DNA from: Natronomonas gomsonensis
GTDB taxonomy: Archaea; Halobacteriota; Halobacteria; Halobacteriales; Haloarculaceae
Length of the DNA: 64,000 nucleotides
Reading direction: 5' to 3'
NCBI RefSeq assembly: GCF_013391635.1
Contig: NZ_JACAWU010000001.1
Coordinates: forward strand, 682,001-746,000
Shown: one piece after another, positions 15,691-24,544 of the stretch
How the letters are laid out: each line of letters starts with the position of its first letter
Position numbering within the stretch: position 1 is the stretch's first letter
Notes under the pieces: generated by a model
Seen by the model: only the letters and a program-made list of their open reading frames with translations
What the model was told of the DNA's origin: nothing
Database searches by the model: none
Translations under genes and position numbers: made by a program

Positions 15691-16359
15691 ATGGACACCG
15701 ACGACTCGACCGAGGACCTGCCGCTGGCCCACGTCAGCCGGCCGGGAACCGTCACGGAGAACGCCCCCGCCGTCGTGTTGATTCACGGCCGTGGGACGAA
15801 CGAACGGGACCTGCTCCCCATCGCCGCACAACTCCCCGAGGAACTGCACGTCATCAGCGTTCGCGCGCCACAGGAGATGGGCGGACCGAACAGTTACACG
15901 TGGTACGACCTCGACCTCTCCGGCGGCGGTCTCCATTCGAGCCAACCCGACCCAGAGGGGTTCCGCAGAAGTCTCGATTTGGTCCACGAGTTCGTCCAAT
16001 CGGCCGTCGAAACCTACGACCTCGACTCCGAACGGGTCGGCTTACTCGGCTTCAGTCAGGGCGCCATCACCAGCCTCTCGGCGCTGCTCGAACGGCCCGA
16101 ATCGTATCGGTGGGTCGTCGCGCTGAACGGCTATCTCGCCGACTCTCACGAAGACGAAGTCGACAGTGCCGACGGCAAGCCGGTGTTCGTCGGCTGTGGC
16201 GCGATGGACCAGGTGATTCCACCCGAACGCGCCGAGCGCGCTGCCGAACTGCTCGCCGACGGCGGTGCCGACGTACGCTTCGAACGGTACGGCGTCGGCC
16301 ACGGAACGACGCCACAGGAAATCAGCGACGTGGTCGGGTGGCTGGAAGAGCGGTACTAA
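15691..16359 (+). CDS. Phospholipase/carboxylesterase family alpha/beta hydrolase
   Basis: 222 residues. Features are VVLIHGRGTNERDLLP near the N-terminus, nucleophile motif GFSQGAITS, Asp in CGAMDQVIPP and His in GVGHGTTP, the order typical of the YpfH/EstA carboxylesterase family. Substrates are probably short acyl esters; the physiological role is unknown. The start at 15691 gives a complete domain; an earlier in-frame start at 15445 would cross the divergent zinc-finger gene. Confidence 0.83.
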   Translation: MDTDDSTEDLPLAHVSRPGTVTENAPAVVLIHGRGTNERDLLPIAAQLPEELHVISVRAPQEMGGPNSYTWYDLDLSGGGLHSSQPDPEGFRRSLDLVHEFVQSAVETYDLDSERVGLLGFSQGAITSLSALLERPESYRWVVALNGYLADSHEDEVDSADGKPVFVGCGAMDQVIPPERAERAAELLADGGADVRFERYGVGHGTTPQEISDVVGWLEERY

Positions 16360-16380
16360 AACTGGAAAACGGCGAAAAAT

Positions 16381-16647
16381 TCAGGCGCCGGCTTTGCCGA
16401 GCGCGCTCTCGATGTCGTCACGCTGGGTGACCCCGACGAACCGCTCGACGATGCCGTCGTCGTTCTCGACGATGAGGGTCGGCAGCGAGCGCACCTGGTA
16501 CTCGTTTGCGACGTCCTGCTCCTCGTCGACGTTGACCTTCTCGAAGGCCACGTCGGGGTAGTCCTCTTCGAGCTCGTCGAGAATCGGGTCCTGCGTTTTG
16601 CACGGGCCGCACCAGTCCGCGTAGAAGTCCTTGAGGGTGACGGGCAT
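16381..16647 (-). CDS. trxA: Thioredoxin
   Basis: 88-residue thiol-disulfide reductase with a WCGPCK active site, DxD-rich helix, VNVDEEQDVA and cis-proline SLPTLIVEN. It is shorter at the N-terminus than bacterial thioredoxin, as is common in haloarchaea. The start at 16647 is chosen because the longer frame to 16914 runs antisense over the sec61-beta gene and gives basic, non-thioredoxin sequence. Confidence 0.9.
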   Translation of the reverse strand: MPVTLKDFYADWCGPCKTQDPILDELEEDYPDVAFEKVNVDEEQDVANEYQVRSLPTLIVENDDGIVERFVGVTQRDDIESALGKAGA

Positions 16648-16754
16648 GACTATCGGACGTATTCCAGCCGCGCGCATAAGGGTTTCCCAACCGGCCCTCG
16701 GTGAGGGCGACGCTGGGCCGAAACGCTTAGGGTCGCCGCCCCTAACCTGCGGGT

Positions 16755-16916
16755 ATGAGCAGCGGCCAGAACTCCGGCGGACTGATGTCCAGTGCCGGAC
16801 TCGTCCGGTACTTCGATAGCGAGGATTCCAGTACGCCCACGATGGACCCCCGAACGGTCGTCGCCTTCGGCGTCCTCTTGGGCGTCCTCGTGTTGATGTT
16901 GAACGCCCTCGCATAA
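16755..16916 (+). CDS. secG: Preprotein translocase subunit Sec61-beta
   Basis: 53 residues: Ser/Gly-rich cytosolic start ([15 protein letters not shown]), LVRYFDSED, a PRTVV motif, then one C-terminal helix ([19 protein letters not shown]). This is the typical haloarchaeal Sec61-beta tail-anchored subunit of the SecYE translocon. It is divergent from thioredoxin. Confidence 0.9.
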   Translation: MSSGQNSGGLMSSAGLVRYFDSEDSSTPTMDPRTVVAFGVLLGVLVLMLNALA

Positions 16917-16938
16917 CTTTCGCCCCGCCCAGCGAACC

Positions 16939-16948
16939 CTTTTATTGG
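16939..16948 (+). promoter_or_regulatory. TATA-like box for the XPD-like helicase
   Basis: CTTTTATTGG centred about 26 nt before the GTG at 16969. Supports a leaderless transcript and the GTG start. Confidence 0.5.
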
Positions 16949-16968
16949 AAAAAGCCTGAGTATTTGGT

Positions 16969-19140
16969 GTGTCAGAGTCGGCCGGCTACGAGCGGTTCTT
17001 CCCCTACGACGAGCCCTACGACCATCAGGACGACGCGATGGGTCGCATACGCGAGGCGCTCGTCGAAGAGCGCGACGTGCTGTTCGAGGGCGCCTGCGGG
17101 ACGGGCAAGACCCTCGCTTCGTTGGTGCCCGCCCTCGAGTACGGTCGCGCGGCGGGGAAGACGGTCGTCATCACGACGAACGTCCACCAGCAGACCCGCC
17201 AGTTCATCGAGGAGGCCCGCGCCATCAACGCCCAGGAGCCGATTCGCTCGGTCGTCTTCCGCGGGAAGGCGTCGATGTGTCACATCGACGTGGGCTACGA
17301 GGAGTGTCAGGCCCTGCGGGATACGACCCGGGAGTTGGTCGACAAACAGCAAGACATCGCGGAGCTAGAGCAGCGGGAGCGCGAACTGCTCGATGCGAGC
17401 AAGGACGGCAACGGCGAGGCCGCCGAGGCCCGCGGGTCGGTCATGGAGGAACTCGACGACTTAGAGACGAGTATCGAAGCCCTCCAGGAGGAGCGGAACA
17501 TCTGTGACCGCTACTACAACAACCTCACCGGCGACACCGACGAGTTCTACTCGTGGCTCTACGAGGACGTTCGCACGCCAGACGATATCTACGAGTACGC
17601 CCACGAGGCGAACCTCTGTGGGTACGAACTCCTGAAGGACGGGATGGAGGGTGTCGACTTGGTCGTCTGCAACTACCACCACTTGCTGGACCCGATGATT
17701 CGCGAGCAGTTCTTCCGGTGGCTCGGTCGAGACCCCGAGGACATCATCGTGGTTTTCGACGAGGCTCACAACGTCGCCGACGCTGCTCGCGACCACGCCA
17801 CGCGGACGCTCGCCGAGCGAACGCTCGACGGCGCCCTGGACGAACTCGAGGAGTGCGAGGACGCCCGCGCCGAATCGGCGGCCAACGTCGTCGGAGCGTT
17901 CCGGACGGCGCTGGTCGACACCTACGAGGACTCCTTCGGCTTCGGCGAGCGCGAGGCCGTCGACGAGGAGTGGGAGGATATCTCCATCGACCGCGAGGAG
18001 GGCCGTGACGAACTGTCGGTGGCGTTCCTGCAGGCCTACACCGGACAGGGGTTCGATACCGACCTCGAGGAGGCGCTGGCGCTGGGCGAGGAGTTGGACC
18101 GCCGCTACGAGCAGGCCTACAAGGACGGCGAGACGACGACCAGAAAGGAGTGTCCGACCTTGACCGCCGCGGCGTTCATCGAGGAGTGGATGGAATCCAG
18201 CGTCGAACCCGGCCAGTACCCCGTGTTGGGCGTTCGCCGGACGGAGACGGGCGTCGTCGGCCGCGCGGAACTGTACACCTGTCTGCCGCGGGAGGTGACC
18301 GAACCGCTGTTCGAGGAGTTGCACGCGACCATCCTGATGAGCGCGACGTTGCGGCCCTTCGACGTGACCGAGGACGTACTGGGCCTCGACGAACCGCTGA
18401 CGATGGCCTACGGCGAGCAGTTCCCCGAGGAGCGCCGCCGCACCTACGCCGTCGAGACGCCGGCGCTGTTCGCGAGCAAACGCGACGACCCCACGGTTCA
18501 GGAGACGGTCGGTGAAACCATCGAGGACGCCATCCGATTTACGCCCGGCAACACGCTGGCCTTCTTCCCGAGTTACGCCGAGGCAGAACGCTACTACCAC
18601 CGGTTTTCGGGCGACTCGACGCCGTATCTCGACGAACCCGGGAAACGGGCCGAAGAACTGCGACAGGAGTTCGTCGACGACGACGACGCCGTGTTGTTCA
18701 CCTCGCTGTGGGGGACGCTCGCGGAGGGCGTCAGTTTCGACGACGACGACGCCCGAAGTGTCGTCGTCGTCGGTGTCCCGTATCCGCACCTCGACGACCG
18801 GATGGAGGCCGTCCAGCGCGCCTACGCTGGCGCCTTCGGCGAGGTGGGAGACGACGATGCCGGGTGGCGCTACGCCGTCGAAATTCCGACGGTTCGGAAG
18901 ACCCGGCAGGCGCTCGGTCGGGTCATCAGGTCGCCGGAGGACTTCGGCGCTCGGGTACTCATCGACGAACGGTACATGGCGTCGAACCACGCCGAATTGG
19001 GTGATTACAGCGTCTACTCGTCGTTCCCGCCGGAGGAGCGCAGCGAACACATCGACATCGCACCGGAGAAACTGAAGTTCGCCATGCTGAACTTCTACAC
19101 CGACATGGACTCGTGGGGAGGTGACCCACCGACACCATGA
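16969..19140 (+). CDS. XPD/Rad3-type Fe-S helicase
   Basis: Superfamily 2, 5'-3' helicase, 723 residues. Walker A is GACGTGKT (41-48); the four cluster cysteines are Cys104, Cys113, Cys179 and Cys217, between which a long charged coiled segment is inserted; the DEAH box is near 264. Later motifs include ATILMSATL and ALGRVIRSPEDFG. It belongs to the XPD/DinG/FancJ group and probably acts in repair. The GTG start fits the upstream TATA box. The stop overlaps the next start by 4 bp. Confidence 0.92.
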   Translation: MSESAGYERFFPYDEPYDHQDDAMGRIREALVEERDVLFEGACGTGKTLASLVPALEYGRAAGKTVVITTNVHQQTRQFIEEARAINAQEPIRSVVFRGKASMCHIDVGYEECQALRDTTRELVDKQQDIAELEQRERELLDASKDGNGEAAEARGSVMEELDDLETSIEALQEERNICDRYYNNLTGDTDEFYSWLYEDVRTPDDIYEYAHEANLCGYELLKDGMEGVDLVVCNYHHLLDPMIREQFFRWLGRDPEDIIVVFDEAHNVADAARDHATRTLAERTLDGALDELEECEDARAESAANVVGAFRTALVDTYEDSFGFGEREAVDEEWEDISIDREEGRDELSVAFLQAYTGQGFDTDLEEALALGEELDRRYEQAYKDGETTTRKECPTLTAAAFIEEWMESSVEPGQYPVLGVRRTETGVVGRAELYTCLPREVTEPLFEELHATILMSATLRPFDVTEDVLGLDEPLTMAYGEQFPEERRRTYAVETPALFASKRDDPTVQETVGETIEDAIRFTPGNTLAFFPSYAEAERYYHRFSGDSTPYLDEPGKRAEELRQEFVDDDDAVLFTSLWGTLAEGVSFDDDDARSVVVVGVPYPHLDDRMEAVQRAYAGAFGEVGDDDAGWRYAVEIPTVRKTRQALGRVIRSPEDFGARVLIDERYMASNHAELGDYSVYSSFPPEERSEHIDIAPEKLKFAMLNFYTDMDSWGGDPPTP

Positions 19141-19850
19141 GCGTCGATTGGGAACCACGCGCCGAGAAGCGCCGAACGCGGGACGGCGAGGGGCCCCGCT
19201 GGGACCTCCTCCGTGAGGAGACACTGGAACGGGACGACTACACCTGCCAGCGGTGTGGCTACCGGCAGGCCGACCGCGGTCAACCGGAACGGCGACTGGA
19301 GGCCCACGTCGCGGCGCACGGCTCGCCGTCGCTGGACGACCTCGACAACGCCGTGACGCTGTGTGGGCCCTGTCACGCGACGCTGCACTCCGACGACCCG
19401 GCCTACCGGGAGGTGCGGAAGGAGGCGCCGATGTTTCCCGTCCCCGAGGCCCCCGACTCGGTGGCGACGATGCGAAGCGACCGCCAGCACGTCTGTCAGC
19501 GCTGTCAACACCTCGCGGATTCGGCGATGCACCTCGCGGCCTACCGGGAGGGGGGGCGCGATTACGTCCTGTGTAAACCCTGTGCTGGGGCGCTGTTGGC
19601 GGCGGGCTACGACCCCGAGGCGTTCGAGGTGGCGGGCGAACTCGACGTCAAGGCGCTTCGGCAACAGGCCAGCGATGCGCCGGTGCGGCCGGCGCTGCTC
19701 GCCTCCCGTCCGGTTCGGGCGCTGCGGCCGCCGGAGACGGCCTTCGAGCGGTTCGTCTACGACACGCCGCTGCGCTATCTGTTCAATCCCATCGGACTGA
19801 CGGTCCTGTTCATAATCCTCGGCGTGTTCGCGTCGTTCTATCTCTTCTGA
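19137..19850 (+). CDS. HNH endonuclease-domain protein with zinc knuckles and C-terminal membrane helix
   Basis: 237 residues. The HNH/McrA-like part has CQRCG (Cys37, Cys40), LEAHV, LDDLDNAVTLC and CGPCHATLH (Cys76, Cys79, His80, His84). A second four-cysteine knuckle follows (Cys120, Cys123, Cys146, Cys149). The last 22 residues (about 216-236) are a membrane helix. Translational coupling (ATGA) to the XPD-like helicase suggests a shared task, but a membrane-anchored HNH protein is unusual and nuclease activity is not assured. Confidence 0.8.
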   Translation: MSVDWEPRAEKRRTRDGEGPRWDLLREETLERDDYTCQRCGYRQADRGQPERRLEAHVAAHGSPSLDDLDNAVTLCGPCHATLHSDDPAYREVRKEAPMFPVPEAPDSVATMRSDRQHVCQRCQHLADSAMHLAAYREGGRDYVLCKPCAGALLAAGYDPEAFEVAGELDVKALRQQASDAPVRPALLASRPVRALRPPETAFERFVYDTPLRYLFNPIGLTVLFIILGVFASFYLF

Positions 19851-19851
19851 G

Positions 19852-20334
19852 TCAGGCGGGCAGCGAGACGCGTTCGACAACTTCGCCGTAGTCGGCGGCC
19901 CAGACGACGAGCGAATCGACGGTCCACTCGGCGCTCACGTCGCTGCTGGCCACGCGGTCGGCATCGCCGCCGCGGGCGACCGTGACGTGGGGGACGTAGT
20001 CGCCGCCTTCGATGCCGTCGACGGGGTCGAAACGGTCACACAAAACGGCGTGAAGGCGCTCCAGTTGCGGCGACTTCACGCGGAGGTAGGCGACCGGCCC
20101 ACGGCCGGTCGGTGGGTTTCGAAACACGCCGACGCCCGATATTTCGACGGTGAACGGGTCGAGACCGGCCAACGCCTGCCGAACGTCGCGGCCGAGCGAC
20201 GAGGGGTCGCCGTCGCCGAGACGCTTCACGACGAGCGTGTGACGGTCCCGCGGTGTCGCGGTGAGGCACTCCGAAGCGAGGCCACGAGCGAGCTTCGACA
20301 CCCCGCCGGGGACGGGGACGTTCAGGCTGTACAC
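19852..20334 (-). CDS. 2H phosphoesterase (LigT / 2'-5' RNA ligase family)
   Basis: 160 residues. The second HxT motif is clear (His116-Val-Thr118 in PHVTVARG). The first is RHTL (His32-Thr33), lacking the usual residue between His and Thr. The family includes RNA 2',3'-cyclic phosphodiesterases (ThpR) and 2'-5' ligases; substrate unknown. The modified first motif may be a clade trait or lower activity. Confidence 0.75.
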   Translation of the reverse strand: MYSLNVPVPGGVSKLARGLASECLTATPRDRHTLVVKRLGDGDPSSLGRDVRQALAGLDPFTVEISGVGVFRNPPTGRGPVAYLRVKSPQLERLHAVLCDRFDPVDGIEGGDYVPHVTVARGGDADRVASSDVSAEWTVDSLVVWAADYGEVVERVSLPA

Positions 20335-20385
20335 TGGCGGTACTCGGCGGGAGAACGGTATAGGCGCTGTGGAACGGTCGCGCCG

Positions 20386-20550
20386 TCAGATATAGTCGAG
20401 GAAGTACGCGACGATGAGCACGACGATGAGGATGCCGACGATGGAACTGAGGCCGCCGAAGGCGAACTGTAGAACGTCGAGGACGATGTCGACGGCAATC
20501 CAGACGATGATGAGCACGAGGATAATCTTCAGCAGGTCCTCTACGTCCAT
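20386..20550 (-). CDS. 54-residue two-helix membrane protein
   Basis: MDVEDLLKIILVLIIVWIAV opens a first helix; after FGGLSS comes a second helix rich in Ile/Val ending AYFLDYI. Tiny hydrophobic haloarchaeal protein of unknown function. The start at 20550 is chosen over longer frames that run antisense to the next gene. It is divergent from the gene at 20659. Confidence 0.65.
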   Translation of the reverse strand: MDVEDLLKIILVLIIVWIAVDIVLDVLQFAFGGLSSIVGILIVVLIVAYFLDYI

Positions 20551-20658
20551 ACCGGCTCTGTCGGGGAGCATACGGTCGACTGCGCGTGGCGTGTGCAAAA
20601 GCACTGTGGCCGTCACGAGGCGAAACCGCTTTGCCACCGGGTCACAGACCAACGGTCG

Positions 20659-21420
20659 ATGCGAGGAACGCTCGCGGTCGCCGTGGCCGTCGTCTGCTGT
20701 CTCGCCGTCGCGGTCGGCGCCGGCGTCGGCGCGGCCGCCCACGAGGAACCCGACCGGAACCTCATCGGCATCGAACTGCACGCCGACGGTGATGCGTCGG
20801 TCCATCACGTCTCCTCGTACGACCTCGACGACGAGCAGGAACGACAGGTGTACGAGGGGTTCGCAGAGAACGAAACCGCGAGACAGCAGTGGCGAGACGA
20901 AATCGAATCGCAGTTCCGGTCGATGGCCGAGAACGGCAGTGCAGCCTCGGGCCGTGACATGCGCGTCCACAACGTCAGCGTCGAGACCTACGAGATGGAC
21001 GGCGAGGGGTACGGCCGACTCGAAGTTCACGCGACATGGGAGAACTTCGCCTACGCCGAGTCCGACCGCGTCATCGTCGCCGAACCGTTCCGCAGCAGTT
21101 ACGAACCCTTCGACCAAGACCGTCGCCGGGTCGCGGTGCACGGTCCTGAAGGGTACGTCCGCGGGCAGTTAGCCCCCAGCCCGCTCCGCGTCCAGCGCAA
21201 CAGCGCGCTGTGGAACCCCAGTACCTCGAACTTCTCGCGGTTCTACGCGGAGTTCACGAACCCGAGTACGGAGACGCCGACCGACGACGCGACGGCGGAG
21301 ACGACTAACGCCGCCCCCGGCGAGCAGCCATCCGGGTTCGGCACCGCCGCCCGGGCGCTTCTGGTCGCGCTCGTCCCGGTCGCCGTCGCGCTTCTGGCGA
21401 TTCGCCGCCGACGGAGCTGA
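20659..21420 (+). CDS. Exported, membrane-anchored protein (DUF7345-like)
   Basis: 253 residues with a signal peptide (about 1-27), an extracellular domain including LIGIELHADGDASVHH, YDLDDEQER and an Asn-x-Ser/Thr-containing region, a Thr/Pro-rich stalk (about 210-225), and a C-terminal helix followed by RRRRS. The ectodomain resembles those found fused to winged-helix regulators in haloarchaea (DUF7345 as I recall), but no HTH is present. Possibly a surface sensor or structural protein. Confidence 0.65.
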   Translation: MRGTLAVAVAVVCCLAVAVGAGVGAAAHEEPDRNLIGIELHADGDASVHHVSSYDLDDEQERQVYEGFAENETARQQWRDEIESQFRSMAENGSAASGRDMRVHNVSVETYEMDGEGYGRLEVHATWENFAYAESDRVIVAEPFRSSYEPFDQDRRRVAVHGPEGYVRGQLAPSPLRVQRNSALWNPSTSNFSRFYAEFTNPSTETPTDDATAETTNAAPGEQPSGFGTAARALLVALVPVAVALLAIRRRRS

Positions 21421-21488
21421 CCACAGCGACCGGGCTCGGTGGCGTACGCCACGCTATCGCCTGCCACGGAACCGCCGTTCCACAAGCG

Positions 21489-21495
21489 TTTAATA
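21489..21495 (+). promoter_or_regulatory. TATA-like box for the argG leader
   Basis: TTTAATA centred 29 nt before the ATG at 21521. Transcription should start at or next to that ATG, leaving about 169 nt of mRNA before argG. No comparable TATA box was seen closer to argG. Confidence 0.55.
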
Positions 21496-21520
21496 CCGCT
21501 CTGAGAATAGAACGAGATAC

Positions 21521-21601
21521 ATGACGCAAACCCACCGCTCCGGCGCGTCCGTGCTCACCGGTGGGTACTCCATTCTTCGGCGACCGCGACCGGGCCGTTA
21601 G
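21521..21601 (+). CDS. Putative arginine-rich leader peptide upstream of argG
   Basis: 26 codons, MTQTHRSGASVLTGGYSILR then RPRPGR and TAG. It holds five arginines, four of them within the last seven residues (RRPRPGR), including two CGA codons and two prolines. The TATA-like box at 21489 places the start at about the 5' end of the mRNA, the situation for leaderless translation. The stop codon falls in the stem-loop at 21591-21606. The arrangement recalls bacterial attenuation leader peptides rich in the regulated amino acid; this is inference from one sequence. Confidence 0.55.
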   Translation: MTQTHRSGASVLTGGYSILRRPRPGR

Positions 21602-21606
21602 GCCCG
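21591..21606 (+). promoter_or_regulatory. Stem-loop at the end of the argG leader ORF
   Basis: Perfect 6-bp stem CGGGCC / GGCCCG with loop GTTA. The leader ORF stop codon TAG (21599-21601) spans the loop and the 3' arm, so a ribosome at the Arg codons or the stop would block folding. Confidence 0.6.
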
Positions 21607-21649
21607 AATAGTACTCACTCCAGTCGCGCTCGCCTCGCTTTCAACGAAA

Positions 21650-21666
21650 ACCGTCCGGTTGACGGT
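21650..21666 (+). promoter_or_regulatory. Second stem-loop shortly before argG
   Basis: Perfect 6-bp stem ACCGTC / GACGGT with loop CGGTT, ending 23 nt before the argG ATG. Together with the upstream hairpin it makes a two-hairpin leader. Confidence 0.5.
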
Positions 21667-21689
21667 CCGTCATCCAAAACACCATATCA

Positions 21690-22892
21690 ATGTCCGACAA
21701 CGAACGCGTCGCGCTCGCCTTCTCCGGTGGGCTCGACACGACAGTCTGTGTCCCGCTGCTGCAAGAAGAGTACGGCTACGACGAGGTCATCGGCGTCACC
21801 GTCGACGTCGGCCAACCCGAAGCCGAGTTCGCCGAAGCCGAAGAGACCGCCGAGGCGCTGAACCTCGAACACTACGTCGTCGACGCGAAAGACGAGTTCG
21901 CCGAGTTGTGTTTCGACGCCGTCCGCGCCAACGCCTCCTATCAGGGCTACCCCCTCGGTACCGCACTCGCCCGTCCGGTCATCGCCGCCGCGATTCTCGA
22001 GGTCGCCGAACAGCAGGGCTGTACCGGCCTCGCCCACGGCTGTACCGGGAAGGGCAACGACCAACTCCGCTTCGAGGCCGTCTGGCGTGACTCCGACATG
22101 GAGGTCATCGCTCCGGTCCGTGAACTCGGTCTCACCCGCGAGTTCGAACAGGAGTACGCCGCCGAGCGCGACCTGCCCGTCGAGGGCGGCGACGAGGGCA
22201 AATACAGCATCGACACGAACCTCTGGAGTCGCTCCATCGAAGGGTCGGAACTCGAAGAGCCGAGCTACGTCCCACCGGAGGACATCTACGAGTGGACGAC
22301 CGCGCCCACGGGCGAGACGCGCGAACTCGAAATCGGCTTCGAGAACGGCTATCCCGTCACCCTCGACGGCGAGGCGATGGAGCCGGTCGAACTCACCCAG
22401 ACGCTCAACGACCTCGCGGGCGACTACGGCGTCGGCCGCTCCGACATCATGGAGGACCGCATGCTCGGTCTGAAGGTCCGCGAGAACTACGAACACCCCG
22501 CGGCGACGGTGCTGCTCAACGCCCACCAGGCGCTGGAGGACCTCGTCCTCACGAAGGAAGAGCGCTCCTTCAAGAAGCAGATCGACCACGAGTGGTCCGA
22601 GAAGGGGTATCAGGGCCTCGTCAACGCGCCGCTCGTCGGTGCACTGGAGGGCTTCATCGAGGAGACCCAGACCCGCGTCACCGGGAGCGTGACGATTCGC
22701 CTCGAAGGCGGCCAGGCCCGTCCGGTCGGTCGCTCCTCGCCGTACGCAGTCTACTCCGCGGAAGCGGCCTCGTTCAACACCGAGGACGTCATCGGCGGCA
22801 TCGAACAGGACGACGCCACGGGCGTCGCGAAGTACCACGGCTTCCAGGAGCGTCTGGCCAACCGCGTCATCGACAGTCAGAACGAGGAATAG
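21690..22892 (+). CDS. argG: Argininosuccinate synthase
   Basis: ATP-dependent condensation of citrulline and aspartate, the penultimate arginine step. The 400-residue protein has the PP-loop AFSGGLDTTV (9-18), GCTGKGNDQ, Y-S-I-D-TNLW and a C-terminal oligomerisation tail. argH follows after 4 nt, so the two are one transcriptional unit. Preceded by the leader described at 21521-21666. Confidence 0.97.
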   Translation: MSDNERVALAFSGGLDTTVCVPLLQEEYGYDEVIGVTVDVGQPEAEFAEAEETAEALNLEHYVVDAKDEFAELCFDAVRANASYQGYPLGTALARPVIAAAILEVAEQQGCTGLAHGCTGKGNDQLRFEAVWRDSDMEVIAPVRELGLTREFEQEYAAERDLPVEGGDEGKYSIDTNLWSRSIEGSELEEPSYVPPEDIYEWTTAPTGETRELEIGFENGYPVTLDGEAMEPVELTQTLNDLAGDYGVGRSDIMEDRMLGLKVRENYEHPAATVLLNAHQALEDLVLTKEERSFKKQIDHEWSEKGYQGLVNAPLVGALEGFIEETQTRVTGSVTIRLEGGQARPVGRSSPYAVYSAEAASFNTEDVIGGIEQDDATGVAKYHGFQERLANRVIDSQNEE

Positions 22893-22896
22893 CCAC

Positions 22897-24351
22897 ATGA
22901 GCGAAGAGGAAGGTAGCGACGATGTCGTTCGCCGCGAGCGCTTCAGCGGCGGCCCCGCCCGCGGGTTCCTCTCGAGTCTCGCGGCCGACGAACGCATCTT
23001 CGAGGCGGACCTCGCGGTCGACCGCGCCCACGTCGTGATGCTCGACGAACAGGGCATCATCGACGGCGACGACGCCGTGGCCATCCTCGAGGCGCTCGAC
23101 GACGTGGAGGCGGCGGACCACGACGCCCTGCCCGACGGCGAGGACGTTCACGCCGCAATCGAGACAGCCGTCATCGAACACGTTGGCGAGCGCGGCGGCC
23201 GGATGCACACCGCCCGTTCGCGCAACGACGAGGTGGCGACCTGCATCCGCTATCGCCTGCGCGAGGACGTGCTGGCGACCGTCGAGACGGTCATCGAGGC
23301 CCGCGAGGTGCTGACCGACCTCGCGGCCGACCACACCGAGACGGTGATGCCGGGATTTACGCATCTCCAGCCGGCCCAACCGACGACGGTCGGGCACTAC
23401 CTGCTGTCCTACGAGTCGGCGCTGGCCCGCGACACCGAGCGACTGCTCGACGCCTACGACCGCATCGACCGCTCGCCGCTGGGGGCGGCCGCCTTCGCGG
23501 GAACGCCCTTCGATATCGACCGCGAGCGGGTCGCGGCGTTGCTCGGCTTCGAGTCGGTCCTCGAAAACTCGATGGACGCCGCTTCCGCGCGGGATTTCCT
23601 CGTGGAGACGACCGCCGCGGTCGCGGCGCTGTCGACGACGCTGTCGGGGCTGGCCGAGGACCTCGTCGTGTTCTCCAACAAGGGGTTCGTTGACCTCTCG
23701 GACGACTACTCCTCGACGTCCTCGATTATGCCTCAGAAGAAGAACCCGGACACGATGGAGCTGGTTCGGGGGGCCTCCGGCGACGCATCGGCGGGGCTGA
23801 ACGCCCTGCTGACGATACTGAAGGGGCTGCCGCGTGCGTACAACCGCGATCTTCAGCGGGCCCACAACCACGCCTTCGATGCCGTCGACGCGGTCAGGGA
23901 GGCGACTGAGGTGGCCGCCGGCGCGGTCGCGACCGCCGAGTGGCCCACTGAGACGCTTGCTGACGCCGCCGGCGAGGGGTTTTCGACGGCCACCGGCGTC
24001 GCCGACCTGCTGGCGATGGCCGGCGTGCCGTTCCGGACCGCCCACGAGATGGTGGCGCTCGCCGCCGAATCGGGGTCGGATTACGCGGCCCTCGATGCCG
24101 CCGCACAGGATGTGCTCGGCGAACCGCTCGAGGCACGTGTCGACCGCGACGCCGTCGAAGCGGCGCTGGACCCCGAGGAAAGCGTCGCATCCCGCGATTC
24201 CTTCGGCGGTCCGGCACCCGAAGCGGTATCCGGCGCCCTCGACCGAGCGGTGACGGCCGTCGAGGTCGACAACGAGGCGCTGGAGGCCCGCCGAGAAGCG
24301 GTGGCCGAGGCAGCCGAACGGCGCCGCGAGGAGGTGAACCGTCGTGTCTGA
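22897..24351 (+). CDS. argH: Argininosuccinate lyase
   Basis: Splits argininosuccinate to arginine and fumarate. 484 residues of the fumarase/aspartase superfamily, with SRNDEVAT, HLQPAQPTT and the signature loop SSIMPQKKNPD. The C-terminal third is Ala/Glu-rich. Last gene before a promoter-bearing gap, so argGH and lysW onward can be transcribed separately. Confidence 0.97.
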   Translation: MSEEEGSDDVVRRERFSGGPARGFLSSLAADERIFEADLAVDRAHVVMLDEQGIIDGDDAVAILEALDDVEAADHDALPDGEDVHAAIETAVIEHVGERGGRMHTARSRNDEVATCIRYRLREDVLATVETVIEAREVLTDLAADHTETVMPGFTHLQPAQPTTVGHYLLSYESALARDTERLLDAYDRIDRSPLGAAAFAGTPFDIDRERVAALLGFESVLENSMDAASARDFLVETTAAVAALSTTLSGLAEDLVVFSNKGFVDLSDDYSSTSSIMPQKKNPDTMELVRGASGDASAGLNALLTILKGLPRAYNRDLQRAHNHAFDAVDAVREATEVAAGAVATAEWPTETLADAAGEGFSTATGVADLLAMAGVPFRTAHEMVALAAESGSDYAALDAAAQDVLGEPLEARVDRDAVEAALDPEESVASRDSFGGPAPEAVSGALDRAVTAVEVDNEALEARREAVAEAAERRREEVNRRV

Positions 24352-24387
24352 ACGACGGCGGCCCGTCCCCCCGCGTCGACCCCCGCC

Positions 24388-24403
24388 GTCCCCGGCCGGG
24401 GAC
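24388..24403. terminator. GC-rich palindrome after argH
   Basis: Perfect 16-nt palindrome GTCCCCGGCCGGGGAC, 36 nt after the argH stop. Not followed by a T-run, so termination by this element alone is uncertain. Confidence 0.35.
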
Positions 24404-24511
24404 ATACTACCACAAAACTGACACGCAACGTCACTCGAACGCTTCAAACGCCTCATTTTCCCGCATAGCGGCCGGTACGCGTTGTTATACTATACTGACA
24501 AGTTCGAAGCC

Positions 24512-24518
24512 TTTAAGT
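24512..24518 (+). promoter_or_regulatory. TATA-like box for lysW operon
   Basis: TTTAAGT centred about 30 nt before the lysW ATG at 24545, suggesting a (nearly) leaderless transcript. A TATAC direct repeat lies upstream at about 24487-24495. Confidence 0.55.
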
Positions 24519-24544
24519 GAATATAGCGACGAGTATCGGTCACA

